A stretch of DNA of 64,000 nucleotides from Streptomyces dioscori (GCF_003024195.1 NZ_KZ679055.1:62001-126000), one strand, 5' to 3'; positions 25,580 through 34,738 are shown, numbered from the stretch's first letter. A program made the numbers and translations. The notes: generated by a model not told the origin, from the letters alone.

Positions 25580-26287
25580 TCACCCCTCCGGGCTGAGAAT
25601 GTCCAACTCCTGCAGCGCACCAAGCACAACCTCCCGGGTCAACGCCTCCGCCCGCACGGCGTCACCCGCCCGCACCGCCTCGGCGACCTGCACATGCAAC
25701 GTCACCGCCGCCGGATCGGGATCCTCGAACATCACCTGATGGTGCGTACGCCCCGCCAGCACCTCGGCCACCACATCCCCGAGCCGCGCGAACATCTCGT
25801 TGCCGGAGGCGTTCAGCACGATCCGGTGGAAGGCGATGTCATGGACGAGGTACCCCTCCAGCTTGTGGCCGCGTGAGTGCGCGACCATGCCGAGCGCGCA
25901 CTCGGTCAGCTCGGCGCACTGCTCGGCCGTGGCGTGCTTCGCGGCCAGCCCCGCCGCGACCGGCTCGACGGCGCAGCGCAGCACGGTCAGCGAGCGCAGC
26001 TGGCGCGACCGGTCGGCGCCCGCCAGCCGCCACCGGATGACCTGGGGGTCGTAGACGTTCCACTCGTTCGCGGGACGGACGGTCACGCCGACCCGGCGGC
26101 GGGACTCCACGAGGTGCATGGACTCCAGGACGCGGACCGCTTCGCGCATCACCGAGCGTGACACCTCGAAACGCTGCGCCAGTTCGTCCGTGCGCAGAAC
26201 GCTTCCCGGGGGGTACTCGCCCGCGGTGATCGAAGGACCGAGGCGTTCCAGTACATGGCCGTGCAGCCCCCGGCCCGGTGTGCTCAT
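25580..26287 (-). CDS. gntR: FadR-subfamily GntR regulator, probable gluconate operon repressor
   Basis: 235 residues. The N-terminal winged helix (EYPPGSVLRTDELAQRFEVS, RSVMREAVRVLESMHLVE) is followed by an all-helical FCD ligand domain with the metal ligands expected for this group (HDIAFHRIVL and later His). The start is the ATG at 26287, where homology begins. It is divergent from the gluconokinase/permease genes with a 155-nt spacer, so it very likely represses them and itself and is relieved by gluconate or 6-phosphogluconate, as in other actinomycete gnt clusters. Confidence 0.88.
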   Translation of the reverse strand: MSTPGRGLHGHVLERLGPSITAGEYPPGSVLRTDELAQRFEVSRSVMREAVRVLESMHLVESRRRVGVTVRPANEWNVYDPQVIRWRLAGADRSRQLRSLTVLRCAVEPVAAGLAAKHATAEQCAELTECALGMVAHSRGHKLEGYLVHDIAFHRIVLNASGNEMFARLGDVVAEVLAGRTHHQVMFEDPDPAAVTLHVQVAEAVRAGDAVRAEALTREVVLGALQELDILSPEG

Positions 26288-26323
26288 GGGTTCAGGGTAC
26301 GAGGAACAGAGCGCGAACAAAAA

Positions 26324-26362
26324 GTCAGACTTATACGTCACAGACTCTTGAATTCATCTGAC
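26324..26362. promoter_or_regulatory. Putative GntR operator/promoter region
   Basis: An inverted repeat GTCAGA (26324-26329) / TCTGAC (26357-26362) brackets an unusually A/T-rich segment (TTATACGTCA, CTCTTGAATTCA) in the divergent spacer. This is the natural place for both promoters and the operator. Seen directly: repeat and AT-richness. Binding is inferred. Confidence 0.5.
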
Positions 26363-26442
26363 CTATGGGTTTCAGTGTCGTGACGGATGCGGCACCCGAC
26401 ATTCATCCGGCATCCGATGTCGAAGAAGACAGCGAGGCAGCT

Positions 26443-26952
26443 ATGACTACCCCCCACGTCGTCGTGGTGATGGGCGTGGCAGGCACGGGCAAGACGACGA
26501 TCGGGCCCCTGCTTGCGGACCGGCTCGGCGTTCCCTACGCCGAGGCCGACGACTTCCACCCCGAGGCCAACATCGCCAAGATGTCGGCCGGTACGCCGCT
26601 CACCGACGAGGACCGCCGGCCCTGGCTGGACGCCATCGGCGCCTGGGCCCACGGGCGGGCCGGACTCGGCGGCGTGGTCAGCTGCTCCGCGCTGAAGCGC
26701 GCCTACCGGGACCGGCTCAGGGCCGCCGCCCCGGACGTCGTCTTCGTGCACCTCACGGGTGACCGCGAGCTGATCGAGGACCGGATGGCGCACCGCCAGG
26801 GCCATTTCATGCCCACGGCGCTCCTCGACTCCCAGTTCGCCACCCTCCAGCCGCTCCAGGCGGACGAGACGGGTGTCGGGGTGGACGTCACCGGCAGCCC
26901 CGACGAGATCACCGACCGGGCCGTGACCGCGCTGGACGGCCTCGCCCGCTAA
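26443..26952 (+). CDS. gntK: Gluconokinase
   Basis: 169 residues. It phosphorylates D-gluconate to 6-phosphogluconate, feeding the pentose phosphate pathway. The P-loop MGVAGTGKTT is at residues 10-19, followed by the family signature GVPYAEADDFHPEANIAKMS, GTPLTDEDRRPWLDAIG and VSCSALKRAYRDRLR. Length matches the P-loop gluconokinase family (about 165-175). Start chosen at MTTPHVVVV; a longer upstream extension is not conserved text. First gene of the gnt operon, followed by gntP after 70 nt. Confidence 0.95.
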   Translation: MTTPHVVVVMGVAGTGKTTIGPLLADRLGVPYAEADDFHPEANIAKMSAGTPLTDEDRRPWLDAIGAWAHGRAGLGGVVSCSALKRAYRDRLRAAAPDVVFVHLTGDRELIEDRMAHRQGHFMPTALLDSQFATLQPLQADETGVGVDVTGSPDEITDRAVTALDGLAR

Positions 26953-27022
26953 GCCCCCCCCGCCCCCTGCTCCCCCTGCGGGGCGCCCCTCCCCTCTCCC
27001 CTCCCATGCAAGGAAACGCACC

Positions 27023-28420
27023 GTGACCAGACTCAGCGTCGAGATACTGGCAGCGGATCCCGTCGAGCCGATCACCTCGGCGGGCCACGCTCAGCTGGGT
27101 ATCGCCGTACTGGCGGGCATCGCCGTCATCGTCCTGCTCATCACCAAGTTCAAGCTCCACGCCTTCCTGGCGCTGACCATCGGTTCGCTGGCGCTGGGCG
27201 CCTTCGCCGGTGCGCCGCTCGACAAGGCGATCACCAGCTTCTCGGCCGGTCTCGGCTCGACCGTGGCCGGCGTGGGCGTGCTGATCGCGCTCGGGGCGAT
27301 CCTCGGCAAGCTGCTCGCGGACTCGGGCGGCGCCGACCAGATCGTCGACACGATCCTCGCCAAGGCGGGCGGCCGCTCGATGCCCTGGGCGATGGTGCTG
27401 ATCGCCTCGGTGATCGGGCTGCCGCTCTTCTTCGAGGTCGGCATCGTGCTGCTGATCCCGGTCGTCCTGATGGTGGCCAAGCGCGGCAACTACTCGCTGA
27501 TGCGCATCGGCATCCCGGCGCTCGCCGGCCTGTCCGTGATGCACGGGCTGATCCCGCCGCACCCCGGTCCGCTGGTCGCGATCGACGCGGTCGGGGCGAA
27601 CCTCGGTGTCACCCTCGCCCTCGGCATCCTCGTCGCCGTCCCGACCGTGATCATCGCGGGGCCGGTGTTCTCGAAGTACGCGGCCCGCTGGGTGGACGTC
27701 CCGGCGCCGGAGAAGATGATCCCCCAGCGTGCCTCCGAGGACCTGGAGAAGCGCCCCGGTTTCGGCGCCACCATCGCCACCGTCATGCTGCCGGTCGTGC
27801 TGATGCTGGCCAAGGCGCTGGTGGACATCGTCGTCGACGACCCGACGCACATGGTGCAGCGCGTCTTCGACGTGATCGGCTCCCCGCTGATCGCGCTGCT
27901 CGCGGCCGTGCTCGTCGCCATGTTCACGCTGGGCCGGGCGGCCGGGTTCACCAAGGGCCGGATGTCCTCGACCGTCGAGAAGTCGCTCGCCCCCATCGCG
28001 GGCATCCTGCTGATCGTCGGCGCGGGCGGCGGCTTCAAGCAGACGCTGATCGACTGCGGGGTGGGCCAGATGATCCTGGACATCTCCAAGGACTGGTCGA
28101 TCCCCGCGCTGCTGCTGGCCTGGCTGATCGCGGTGGCGATCCGGCTCGCGACCGGCTCCGCGACCGTCGCCACCATCTCGGCGGCCGGCCTGGTGGCCCC
28201 GCTGGCGGCCGACATGTCGACGACGCACGCCGCGCTGCTCGTCCTGGCGATCGGCGCCGGTTCGCTGTTCTTCAGCCATGTGAACGACGCCGGGTTCTGG
28301 CTGGTCAAGGAGTACTTCGGCCTGAGTGTCGGCCAGACCATCAAGACCTGGTCGGTCATGGAGACCATCATCTCGGTGGTCGCCGGAGGCCTGGTGCTGC
28401 TGCTGTCGCTGGTGATCTAG
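27023..28420 (+). CDS. gntP: Gluconate:H+ symporter, GntP family
   Basis: 465 residues from a GTG at 27023. It is a polytopic membrane protein of the GntP family, with about 12-14 hydrophobic segments. Diagnostic text includes GLGSTVAGVGVLIALGAILG, MVLIASVIGLPLFFEVGIVL, GLSVMHGLIPPHPGPLVAID and SLFFSHVNDAGFWLVKEYFG. It imports gluconate or a related sugar acid for the adjacent kinase. The following SDR gene starts 47 nt downstream, consistent with one operon. Confidence 0.95.
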   Translation: MTRLSVEILAADPVEPITSAGHAQLGIAVLAGIAVIVLLITKFKLHAFLALTIGSLALGAFAGAPLDKAITSFSAGLGSTVAGVGVLIALGAILGKLLADSGGADQIVDTILAKAGGRSMPWAMVLIASVIGLPLFFEVGIVLLIPVVLMVAKRGNYSLMRIGIPALAGLSVMHGLIPPHPGPLVAIDAVGANLGVTLALGILVAVPTVIIAGPVFSKYAARWVDVPAPEKMIPQRASEDLEKRPGFGATIATVMLPVVLMLAKALVDIVVDDPTHMVQRVFDVIGSPLIALLAAVLVAMFTLGRAAGFTKGRMSSTVEKSLAPIAGILLIVGAGGGFKQTLIDCGVGQMILDISKDWSIPALLLAWLIAVAIRLATGSATVATISAAGLVAPLAADMSTTHAALLVLAIGAGSLFFSHVNDAGFWLVKEYFGLSVGQTIKTWSVMETIISVVAGGLVLLLSLVI

Positions 28421-28467
28421 CGATCCAGCTCGCAGGTACTCCACAAGTACCCCAGAAAGGTACGGCG

Positions 28468-29229
28468 ATGACCCACCCCCTCTTCGACATCGGAGGCCGT
28501 ACGGCGCTGGTCACCGGGTCCAGCCGGGGCATCGGCCTCGCGCTGGCCCGGGGTCTCGCGGAGGCCGGCTGCACGGTCGTGCTGAACGGCCGCGATCCGG
28601 ACCGGCTCGCCGAGGCCGCGGCACGGCTGCCCGGCAAGGCGGTCCACACGGCCGCCTTCGACGTGACCGACGGCCCGTCGGTGGCCGCCGGGATCGCGGA
28701 CGTCGAGGAGCGGGTGGGCCCGCTGGACATCCTCGTCAACAACGCCGGGATGCAACTGCGGTCCCCGCTCCTGGAGTTCACCGACTCCGACTGGCACCGC
28801 ATCCTCGACACCAACCTGACCAGCGCGTTCCTGGTGGGCCGCGAGGCCGCCCGGGGCATGACCGCACGCGGCCACGGCAAGATCGTCAACATCTGCTCCC
28901 TGCAGAGCGAGGTGGCACGGCCCGGCATCGCCCCGTACGCGGCCACCAAGGGCGCGCTGAAGATGCTCACCAAGGGCATGTGTGCCGACTGGGGCCCGCA
29001 CGGGGTGCAGGTGAACGGGCTCGGCCCCGGCTACATCGAGACAGAACTCACCCAACCCCTCGTGGACGAACCGGAGTTCAGCGCCTGGGTCCGCCGCCGG
29101 ACCCCGGCAGGACGCTGGGGGCGTACGGAGGACCTGGTCGGCGGCGTGCTGTTCCTCGCCTCCCCGGCGGCGGACTTCGTCAGCGGTCAGATCCTCTACG
29201 TCGACGGCGGCATGACCAGCGTCCTCTGA
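28468..29229 (+). CDS. SDR oxidoreductase, probable gluconate 5-dehydrogenase
   Basis: 253 residues. Cofactor motif TGSSRGIG, NNAG, catalytic Ser in NICSLQSEVARPG and the YxxxK motif (PYAATKG) are all present. The text RTALVTGSSRGIGLALARGL and the C-terminal GGVLFLASPAADFVSGQILY match gluconate 5-dehydrogenase (IdnO/Ga5DH) type enzymes interconverting 5-ketogluconate and gluconate. Context (GntK, GntP and an idonate dehydrogenase-like gene) supports that substrate. Other sugar-acid substrates are possible. Confidence 0.85.
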   Translation: MTHPLFDIGGRTALVTGSSRGIGLALARGLAEAGCTVVLNGRDPDRLAEAAARLPGKAVHTAAFDVTDGPSVAAGIADVEERVGPLDILVNNAGMQLRSPLLEFTDSDWHRILDTNLTSAFLVGREAARGMTARGHGKIVNICSLQSEVARPGIAPYAATKGALKMLTKGMCADWGPHGVQVNGLGPGYIETELTQPLVDEPEFSAWVRRRTPAGRWGRTEDLVGGVLFLASPAADFVSGQILYVDGGMTSVL

Positions 29230-29253
29230 GAGCCGCAAGAAGGGACCGCCCCC

Positions 29254-30285
29254 ATGCTCGGTTGCGTGATCCACGGCCAGGGCGACCTGCGCGTGGACGA
29301 ACTTCCCGCCCCCTCCCCCGGCCCCGGCGAGGCACTCGTCGCCGTGCGCTACGGCGGGGTGTGCGGATCCGATCTCCACTACTGGCGGCACGGCGGGGTG
29401 GGCGACTTCCGCCTCCGCGAGCCGATGGTCCTCGGGCACGAGATCGTGGGCACGGTCCTCGCGTACGGAGCCGGCGCCGACGCGGCCTTCGCCCCGGGTG
29501 CGGCCGTCGCGGTGCACCCCGCCACCCCGTGCGGGGTGTGCCCGGAGTGCACGGCCGGCCGCCGGAACGTGTGCCGGGACACCCGCTACCTCGGCAGCGC
29601 GGCCCGCACCCCGCACGTACAGGGCGGATTCGCGGCTCAAGTCGCCGTTCCCGCCGCCCAGTTGAGGTCACTGCCGCCGGATCTCCCGCTGCGCCGGGCA
29701 GCCCTGGCCGAACCCCTGTCGGTCGCCCTGCACGCGGTGCGCCGGGCCGGCGACGTGCGCGGGAAGCACGTCCTGGTGACCGGGGCCGGCCCCATCGGCT
29801 GCCTGGTCGTCGCGGCGGCGAAGGCGGCGGGGGCCGCGCACGTGACGGCGACCGACCTGCTGCCACGGGCACTGGAGTACGCGGTGGCCGCGGGCGCCGA
29901 CTCCACCGTACGCGCGGACGAACCGGCCTCTGCCGCATGGCCGCCCGAGGTGGACGCGGCGGTCGAGGCGTCCGGGGTCGCGGCCGGCCTGGACACCTGC
30001 CTGCGCCTGGTGCGACGCGGCGGGGTCGTGGTCCAGCTCGGCATGCTCCCGCCGGGCCGGAGCGACTTCCCCGGCAACCTGCTGGTCAGCCGCGAGATCG
30101 ACCTGCGGGGAGCGTTCCGCTTCGACGAGGAGTTCGACGACGCACTCACACTCCTGGCGAGGGAGCCACGCTTCGACGACTTGATCAGCGCGACGATCCC
30201 CCTGACCGAAGCAACATCAGCCTTCACCCTGGCAGCAGACAGAACAGAATCCTGCAAGGTCCTGCTGGACTTCAGCCCGTTCTAG
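29254..30285 (+). CDS. Zinc-dependent medium-chain dehydrogenase, probable L-idonate 5-dehydrogenase
   Basis: 343 residues. Catalytic zinc region GGVCGSDLHYWRHGGVGDFR and GHEIVG, structural zinc cysteines in CGVCPECTAGRRNVC, and a Rossmann motif VLVTGAGPIGCLV. The LHYWRHGGVGDF phrase is typical of L-idonate 5-dehydrogenases. With the SDR upstream it would convert L-idonate through 5-ketogluconate to gluconate, then 6-phosphogluconate. Last gene of the operon. Its stop codon is the first base triplet of a dispersed repeat copy. Confidence 0.87.
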   Translation: MLGCVIHGQGDLRVDELPAPSPGPGEALVAVRYGGVCGSDLHYWRHGGVGDFRLREPMVLGHEIVGTVLAYGAGADAAFAPGAAVAVHPATPCGVCPECTAGRRNVCRDTRYLGSAARTPHVQGGFAAQVAVPAAQLRSLPPDLPLRRAALAEPLSVALHAVRRAGDVRGKHVLVTGAGPIGCLVVAAAKAAGAAHVTATDLLPRALEYAVAAGADSTVRADEPASAAWPPEVDAAVEASGVAAGLDTCLRLVRRGGVVVQLGMLPPGRSDFPGNLLVSREIDLRGAFRFDEEFDDALTLLAREPRFDDLISATIPLTEATSAFTLAADRTESCKVLLDFSPF

Positions 30286-30430
30286 GGGCGCGGGGAACGG
30301 CGCAATCTGTTGCCTTTCCCCCTTCCGGGCCACAGGGAACGACACAGCCCCCAGGGGCGCGGGGAACGGCGCAGTCTTGCCGCTTTTCAGGGGCGCGGGG
30401 AACTGCGCGACCAGCCACCCACAACGCGCC
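30284..30430. repeat. Three dispersed-repeat copies downstream of the gnt operon
   Basis: Copies start at about 30284 (overlapping the TAG stop codon), 30352 and 30388. The last one extends into the long form ending in CCACCCACAACGCGCC. All are in the same orientation as the upstream gene, consistent with a 3'-end element. Confidence 0.85.
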
Positions 30431-30518
30431 ACTTCCCCACCCCCCAGGAACCACACGAGCCCCCCAGAAGTCTCCCTTCACGCAAGTGATCACGTCCGCA
30501 GCGGAAGAGAGAGCCACC

Positions 30519-31463
30519 TTGAACAGCTCACCCCTCCACCCCACCCGCCGAACCGCGCTGACCCTGAGCGCCGCCGTCGGCGCCGGCGCCGCGCTGGTCA
30601 CGGGCGCGGCCCCGTCGGCCCACGCGGCAGCGAAGCCGACGCCGAAGCCGAACACGGCGGACCACGACACCGTCAGGGCGCTCGCAGAGCTGGAGCGCAC
30701 CCACAACGCCCGCCTCGGCGTCTACGCCCACAACACCGCCACAGGCAAGACCGTGCGGTACCGCGCGGACGAGACCTTCCCGATGTGTTCGGTCTTCAAG
30801 ACCCTCACCGCCGCGGCCGTCCTGCGGGACCTGGACCGGCGCGGCGAGTTCCTGGACCTGCTGATCCGGTACACCGAGCAGGACCTCAAGGACGCCGGCG
30901 GCTCCCCCGTGACGGGCCGCCCGGACAACCTCGCAGGCGGCATGACCGTCGCCGCCCTGTGCCACGCGGCCATGGCCCACAGCGACAACGCCGCGGCGAA
31001 CCTGCTGCTGCGCGAACTGGGCGGCCCGACCGCGATCACCCGCTTCTGCCGCTCGATCGGGGACCCCACGACCCGCCTCGACCGCTGGGAGCCCGCGCTG
31101 AACTCGGCCGAGCCGTGGCGGACGACGGACATCACCAGCCCCGCCGCCGCCGGGCGGACGTACGCGAAGCTCGCCCTCGGGGACGCGCTCGTGCCCCGGG
31201 ACAGGCGGCAGCTGACCGAGTGGCTGCTGGCCAACACCACCAGCACGAATCGTTTCCGCAAGGGCCTGCCCGCGGACTGGGCGCTCGGCGACAAGACGGG
31301 CACGGGCAAGTACGGCACGACCAACGACGTGGGCATCGCCTGGACGCCGGCCGGGGCACCGGTCGTGCTGTCGGTCCTGTCCACCAAGCCCGACCCGGAC
31401 GCCCTGATGGACGAACCACTCGTCGCCAGGGCGGCCGAACTCCTGGCAGCGGCGCTGGGCTAG
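30519..31463 (+). CDS. bla: Class A beta-lactamase with Tat signal peptide
   Basis: 314 residues from a TTG at 30519 after GGAAGAGAGAG; an open frame continues upstream but contains repeat and antisense-like text only. The signal peptide has the twin-arginine motif TRRTALTLS and ends at AHAAA. All class A motifs are present: SVFK (Ser91/Lys94), SDN (155-157), ExxLN (Glu191) and KTG (259-261). Cys90 precedes the nucleophile. Secreted serine beta-lactamase hydrolysing penicillins. It is convergent with the cytochrome b gene, with only 16 nt between. Confidence 0.95.
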   Translation: MNSSPLHPTRRTALTLSAAVGAGAALVTGAAPSAHAAAKPTPKPNTADHDTVRALAELERTHNARLGVYAHNTATGKTVRYRADETFPMCSVFKTLTAAAVLRDLDRRGEFLDLLIRYTEQDLKDAGGSPVTGRPDNLAGGMTVAALCHAAMAHSDNAAANLLLRELGGPTAITRFCRSIGDPTTRLDRWEPALNSAEPWRTTDITSPAAAGRTYAKLALGDALVPRDRRQLTEWLLANTTSTNRFRKGLPADWALGDKTGTGKYGTTNDVGIAWTPAGAPVVLSVLSTKPDPDALMDEPLVARAAELLAAALG

Positions 31464-31479
31464 GAAGCCCACCCGCTGA

Positions 31480-32187
31480 TCACGGCCGCCAGAGCGGATG
31501 TTCCCGCTCGGCCCACTCCCGGCTGACCGAGCCCGTCCGCAGTCCCCGCCGGGACTCCGGGCGGGCGAGGGCCATTCCGATGTGTCCCGCGAGAACGAGC
31601 CCGATGGTCAGCGCGAGCCAGTCGTGGACGAATGTCGCACTCGTGCGCCAGACCAGCGGCGCGAGGTGCGTGAACCACATCAGCAGCCCCGTGCCGACCA
31701 TGACGAGCACGGCTCCGGCGATCCAGGCCGCGTACGTCTTCTGCCCGGCGTTGAACTTCCCGGCCGGCCGGGACTCCGGCCGGGCGTCGCGGCGCAGGGC
31801 GGAGCGCAGCCAGACCTTGTCGTGCGGCCCGAAGCGGTTGAGAAGCCGCAGGTCCGCCCGGAAGGCGCGCGAGACGAGCCCGGCGAGGACGGGCACGGGG
31901 AGCAGCAGCCCGGACCACTCGTGCAGCCGCACGACCAGCTCGCGGCGGCCGACGAGTTCGGCGAGCTGGGGCAGGTAGAGGCAGCCCGCGGTCAGTACGC
32001 ACACTCCCATCAGGAGTGCTGTCGTGCGGTGCACCCAGCGTTCGGCGGGCGTGAAGCGGCGCACGCGCAGCGCCCCCGCGAGGCGTTCCCCGTCCTCCGA
32101 CGCGGCGGCCGGTGCGACCGGTGCGACTGTGGGCGCCGCGTCCGGTGCCTTCGAGGCGTCGGTCCCGGGGGTCTCAGGTGGTCTCAT
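31480..32187 (-). CDS. Cytochrome b561-type membrane subunit (partner of molybdo-oxidoreductase)
   Basis: 235 residues with four hydrophobic segments (ALLMGVCVLTAGCLYLPQLA, GLLLPVPVLAGLVS, IAGAVLVMVGTGLLMWF, LALTIGLVLAGHIGMAL) and likely heme-ligand histidines (ERWVHRTT, RLHEWSG, TFVHDW, GHIG). It resembles formate-dehydrogenase gamma/cytochrome b-type electron carriers. The start ATG at 32187 (GTG two codons upstream possible) overlaps the end of the oxidoreductase gene, so the two probably form one membrane-anchored redox enzyme. The N-terminal 35 residues are Ala/Pro-rich and cytoplasmic. Confidence 0.83.
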   Translation of the reverse strand: MRPPETPGTDASKAPDAAPTVAPVAPAAASEDGERLAGALRVRRFTPAERWVHRTTALLMGVCVLTAGCLYLPQLAELVGRRELVVRLHEWSGLLLPVPVLAGLVSRAFRADLRLLNRFGPHDKVWLRSALRRDARPESRPAGKFNAGQKTYAAWIAGAVLVMVGTGLLMWFTHLAPLVWRTSATFVHDWLALTIGLVLAGHIGMALARPESRRGLRTGSVSREWAEREHPLWRP

Positions 32188-32917
32188 CGTCACGTCCGTT
32201 CGACCGGCCGACCCACGCGTCCACGTCGTAACCCCGCTCTTCCCAGTAGCCGGGGCGGACGTCCGAGGTGACGGTGATGCCGGAGAGCCACTTCGCCGAC
32301 TTGTAGAAGTACATGGGGGCCACGTAGAGGCGGACGGGGCCGCCGTGGGCGTGGTTGATGTCCTTGTCCTGCATGCGCAGGGCGACGAGCACGTCGGCGC
32401 GGCGGGCCTGGTCCAGCGTCAGGCTCTCCGAGTACGCCCCGTCGAAGCAGGTGAAGCGCACCGCCCCGGCCGAGGAGCGCACCCCCGCGGCGTCCAGCAG
32501 CCGGGACAGGCGTACCCCTTCGAAGGGGGTGTCGGGCACCCGCCAGCCGGTGACGCACTGGACGTCACGGACCATCCGCGTCTGCGGCAGGGCACGCAGG
32601 TCGGACAGGGTGTACGTGCCGGGGTGGTCGACCAGGCCGTCGATCTTCAGGCGGTACGAGTCCTCGTCCTTGTGCGGGACGGAGGACGTGACGGAGTAGT
32701 AGCGGAAGCCGCCGCCGTTGGGGAGCAGGCCGGTCAGACCGGTGGGGTCCTTGTCTGCGGCGCTGCCGAGGAAGGATTCCAGGCCACGCTGGAGGGTGGG
32801 CGCGGTGGCCACGCCGAGGGCGCCGAGTCCGAGCATCCCGAGCATGAGCCGGCGCCCCACCGGGGTGCCGCCCTCTTCGGGGCCGTCCGTGGCCGCTGAC
32901 GAAAGTTCCGGGTTCAC
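32174..32917 (-). CDS. Molybdopterin-dependent oxidoreductase, sulfite oxidase/MsrP-like
   Basis: 247 residues from a GTG. An RR-containing hydrophobic N-terminus (GRRLMLGMLGLGALG) suggests Tat export or anchoring. The molybdopterin domain is recognisable from RMVRDVQCVTGWRVPDTPFE, where Cys121 is the candidate Mo ligand, followed by FEGVRLSRLL, RFTCFDGAYSESL and HGGPVRLYVAPMYFYKSAKW. Family members include YedY/MsrP (methionine sulfoxide reductase) and sulfite oxidases. The overlapping cytochrome b gene would supply electrons, as MsrQ does for MsrP, though it is a different protein type. Substrate unknown. Confidence 0.85.
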   Translation of the reverse strand: MNPELSSAATDGPEEGGTPVGRRLMLGMLGLGALGVATAPTLQRGLESFLGSAADKDPTGLTGLLPNGGGFRYYSVTSSVPHKDEDSYRLKIDGLVDHPGTYTLSDLRALPQTRMVRDVQCVTGWRVPDTPFEGVRLSRLLDAAGVRSSAGAVRFTCFDGAYSESLTLDQARRADVLVALRMQDKDINHAHGGPVRLYVAPMYFYKSAKWLSGITVTSDVRPGYWEERGYDVDAWVGRSNGRDDETT

Positions 32918-33003
32918 ACATGGATTCGAGCACCCCCGGCCGCCAGAAGCCAGCGGTCGGGGGTGCCCGTCAGAGACACGTAATGACTTCTTATACGTTT
33001 CTC

Positions 33004-33051
33004 AGGGGCCGTGTCCGTCAGGCGCCGTGTCCGTCAGGGGCCGTGTCCGTC
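33004..33051. repeat. Tandem 16-bp repeat, three copies
   Basis: AGGGGCCGTGTCCGTC repeats at 33004, 33020 and 33036 (second copy with one change). It lies between the oxidoreductase start and the end of the permease gene, 40 nt from the permease stop. Confidence 0.85.
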
Positions 33052-33090
33052 AGGAACGGGCGGTCGGGAGCGGGCGATCGGGAGCGGCGG

Positions 33091-34629
33091 TCACGCGTCG
33101 GACCCCGCCGCCTTGTCCAGCTGGAACGCCTCGTTGCCGAGCCCGATACCGGCGTACGCCTCGGGTTTGCGGGCGCGCAGGAACAGGCCCTGGGCGACGC
33201 CCGCGGCGGCGGCCAGCACGATGACGCCGGGCAGCAGCCGGCTCAGTGCGGAGCCGGGTCCCGCGCCCACCAGGACGTCGAAGTCCTTGACCGTGTAGAC
33301 GGCGATGACGAGGAGCGCGAGGCCCGCGATCACCGAGCAGGCCAGCCGCCAGGCCTGGGCGCGCCCGGCGCCCCGGCGGACGAAGAAGACGACGACGGAG
33401 AGCGAGGCGGCGGCCATCAGCACGATGACGCCGAGCGCGCCGACGTTGCCCATCCAGGTGAAGAGGTGCAGTACGGGCGCGGTCGGGTCGCCGGCCGGCT
33501 TGTCGTCGGCGAGGGCGAACGCCACGACGGCCACCACGGCGACGGCGGACTGGAGCAGCGAGCCCGTGCCGGGGGCGCCGCTCGCGCCCGTGGTCCGGCC
33601 GAAGGCGGCGGGCAGCAGTCCTTCGCGGCCCATGGCGAAGGCGTACCGGGCGACGACGTTGTGGAAGCTGAGCATCGCGGCGAACATGCCGGTCACGAAC
33701 AGCACGTGGAGCACGTCGGTGAACGTGTCGCCGAGCCGTGACTCGGTGAGGTGGAACAGCAGTCCGGCGCTCTGCTTCCGGGAGGCGCCCACGATCCCGG
33801 AGGGGCCCGCGGCGACGGTCAGTGCCCAGGAGCTGAGCGCGAAGAACACGGCGACGAAGCCGATCGCGAGGAACATCACGCGCGGGACCAGGATGTGCGG
33901 GCGGCTGGTCTCCTCCGCGTACACGGGGGCCTGTTCGAAGCCCAGGAACGCGGCGATGCAGAAGCACAGCGCGGTGCCGAGGCCCGCACCGCTCAGGGTG
34001 TCCGGGTTGAAGGCGTGCAGCGACAGGCCTTCCCTGGCGGGGTCGGCGACGGCCGCGATGTCGAAGATGACGACGAGGGCGACCTCGATGAGCAGCAGCA
34101 CGCCGAGCACGCGCGCGTTCACGTCGATCTTCAGCCAGCCGAGGGCGCCGACGAGGACGGCGGCCAGCAACGCCGGTATCCACCAGGCGAGTTCGATGTC
34201 GAGGTAGGTGGCGAACAGGCCGGACACCTCGAAGCCGAAGATGCCGTAGATGCCGACCTGGAGCGCGTTGTAGGCGACGAGCGCGACCGCCGCGGCGCCC
34301 GAGCCGGCCAGGCCGCCGAGTCCTCGGGAGATGTACGCGTAGAAGGCGCCCGCGTTGTGGACGTGGCGGCTCATCTCGGCGTAGCCGACGCTGAAGAGGA
34401 CGAGTACGACGCCGAGCAGGACGAAGAGCAGCGGCTGCCCGACGATGCCCATCACCGCGAATGTAGTGGGCATGACACCCGCGACCACCATGAGAGGGGC
34501 GGTCGCCGCGAGGACGGAGAGCAGCAGGCCCCCCGTACCCAGCCGGTCGGAACGCAGGGCCCGGTCCTGGCCCTTGAAGGTGCTGATGCCTTTGTCGGTG
34601 GCGGCCGGTCTGCTCGTGCCCGTCGTCAT
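33091..34629 (-). CDS. APC-superfamily amino acid permease
   Basis: 512 residues with about 12 hydrophobic segments. Typical APC text: LGTGGLLLSVLAATAPLMVV, ELSRHVHNAGAFYAYISRGL (here starting EMSRHV), FLGFEQAPVYAEETSRP and MFAAMLSFHNVVARYAFAMG. Such proteins exchange or import amino acids or amines. No adjacent amino-acid enzyme identifies the substrate. A low-complexity spacer (GACTGGATGGCTGG-like, 34640-34730) separates it from the upstream gene. Confidence 0.9.
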   Translation of the reverse strand: MTTGTSRPAATDKGISTFKGQDRALRSDRLGTGGLLLSVLAATAPLMVVAGVMPTTFAVMGIVGQPLLFVLLGVVLVLFSVGYAEMSRHVHNAGAFYAYISRGLGGLAGSGAAAVALVAYNALQVGIYGIFGFEVSGLFATYLDIELAWWIPALLAAVLVGALGWLKIDVNARVLGVLLLIEVALVVIFDIAAVADPAREGLSLHAFNPDTLSGAGLGTALCFCIAAFLGFEQAPVYAEETSRPHILVPRVMFLAIGFVAVFFALSSWALTVAAGPSGIVGASRKQSAGLLFHLTESRLGDTFTDVLHVLFVTGMFAAMLSFHNVVARYAFAMGREGLLPAAFGRTTGASGAPGTGSLLQSAVAVVAVVAFALADDKPAGDPTAPVLHLFTWMGNVGALGVIVLMAAASLSVVVFFVRRGAGRAQAWRLACSVIAGLALLVIAVYTVKDFDVLVGAGPGSALSRLLPGVIVLAAAAGVAQGLFLRARKPEAYAGIGLGNEAFQLDKAAGSDA

Positions 34630-34738
34630 GGCGGGATCGTCCTTTCGACTGACAGGCTGCTGCCTGACTGGATGACTGGATGGCTGGCTGACTGGCTGGG
34701 CGGGCGGGCGGATTGCTGGATGGCTGGCCGGGGGTCGT

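Noticed and set aside
28980..30518. Upstream extension of the beta-lactamase frame
   Set aside because: It overlaps the SDR and idonate dehydrogenase genes and shows Arg/Pro-rich shadow text. The TTG at 30519 starts a normal Tat signal.
30519..31463. Classing the beta-lactamase as a penicillin-binding protein
   Set aside because: SDN, Glu191 in ExxLN and KTG are all present with normal spacing, so it is a class A enzyme.
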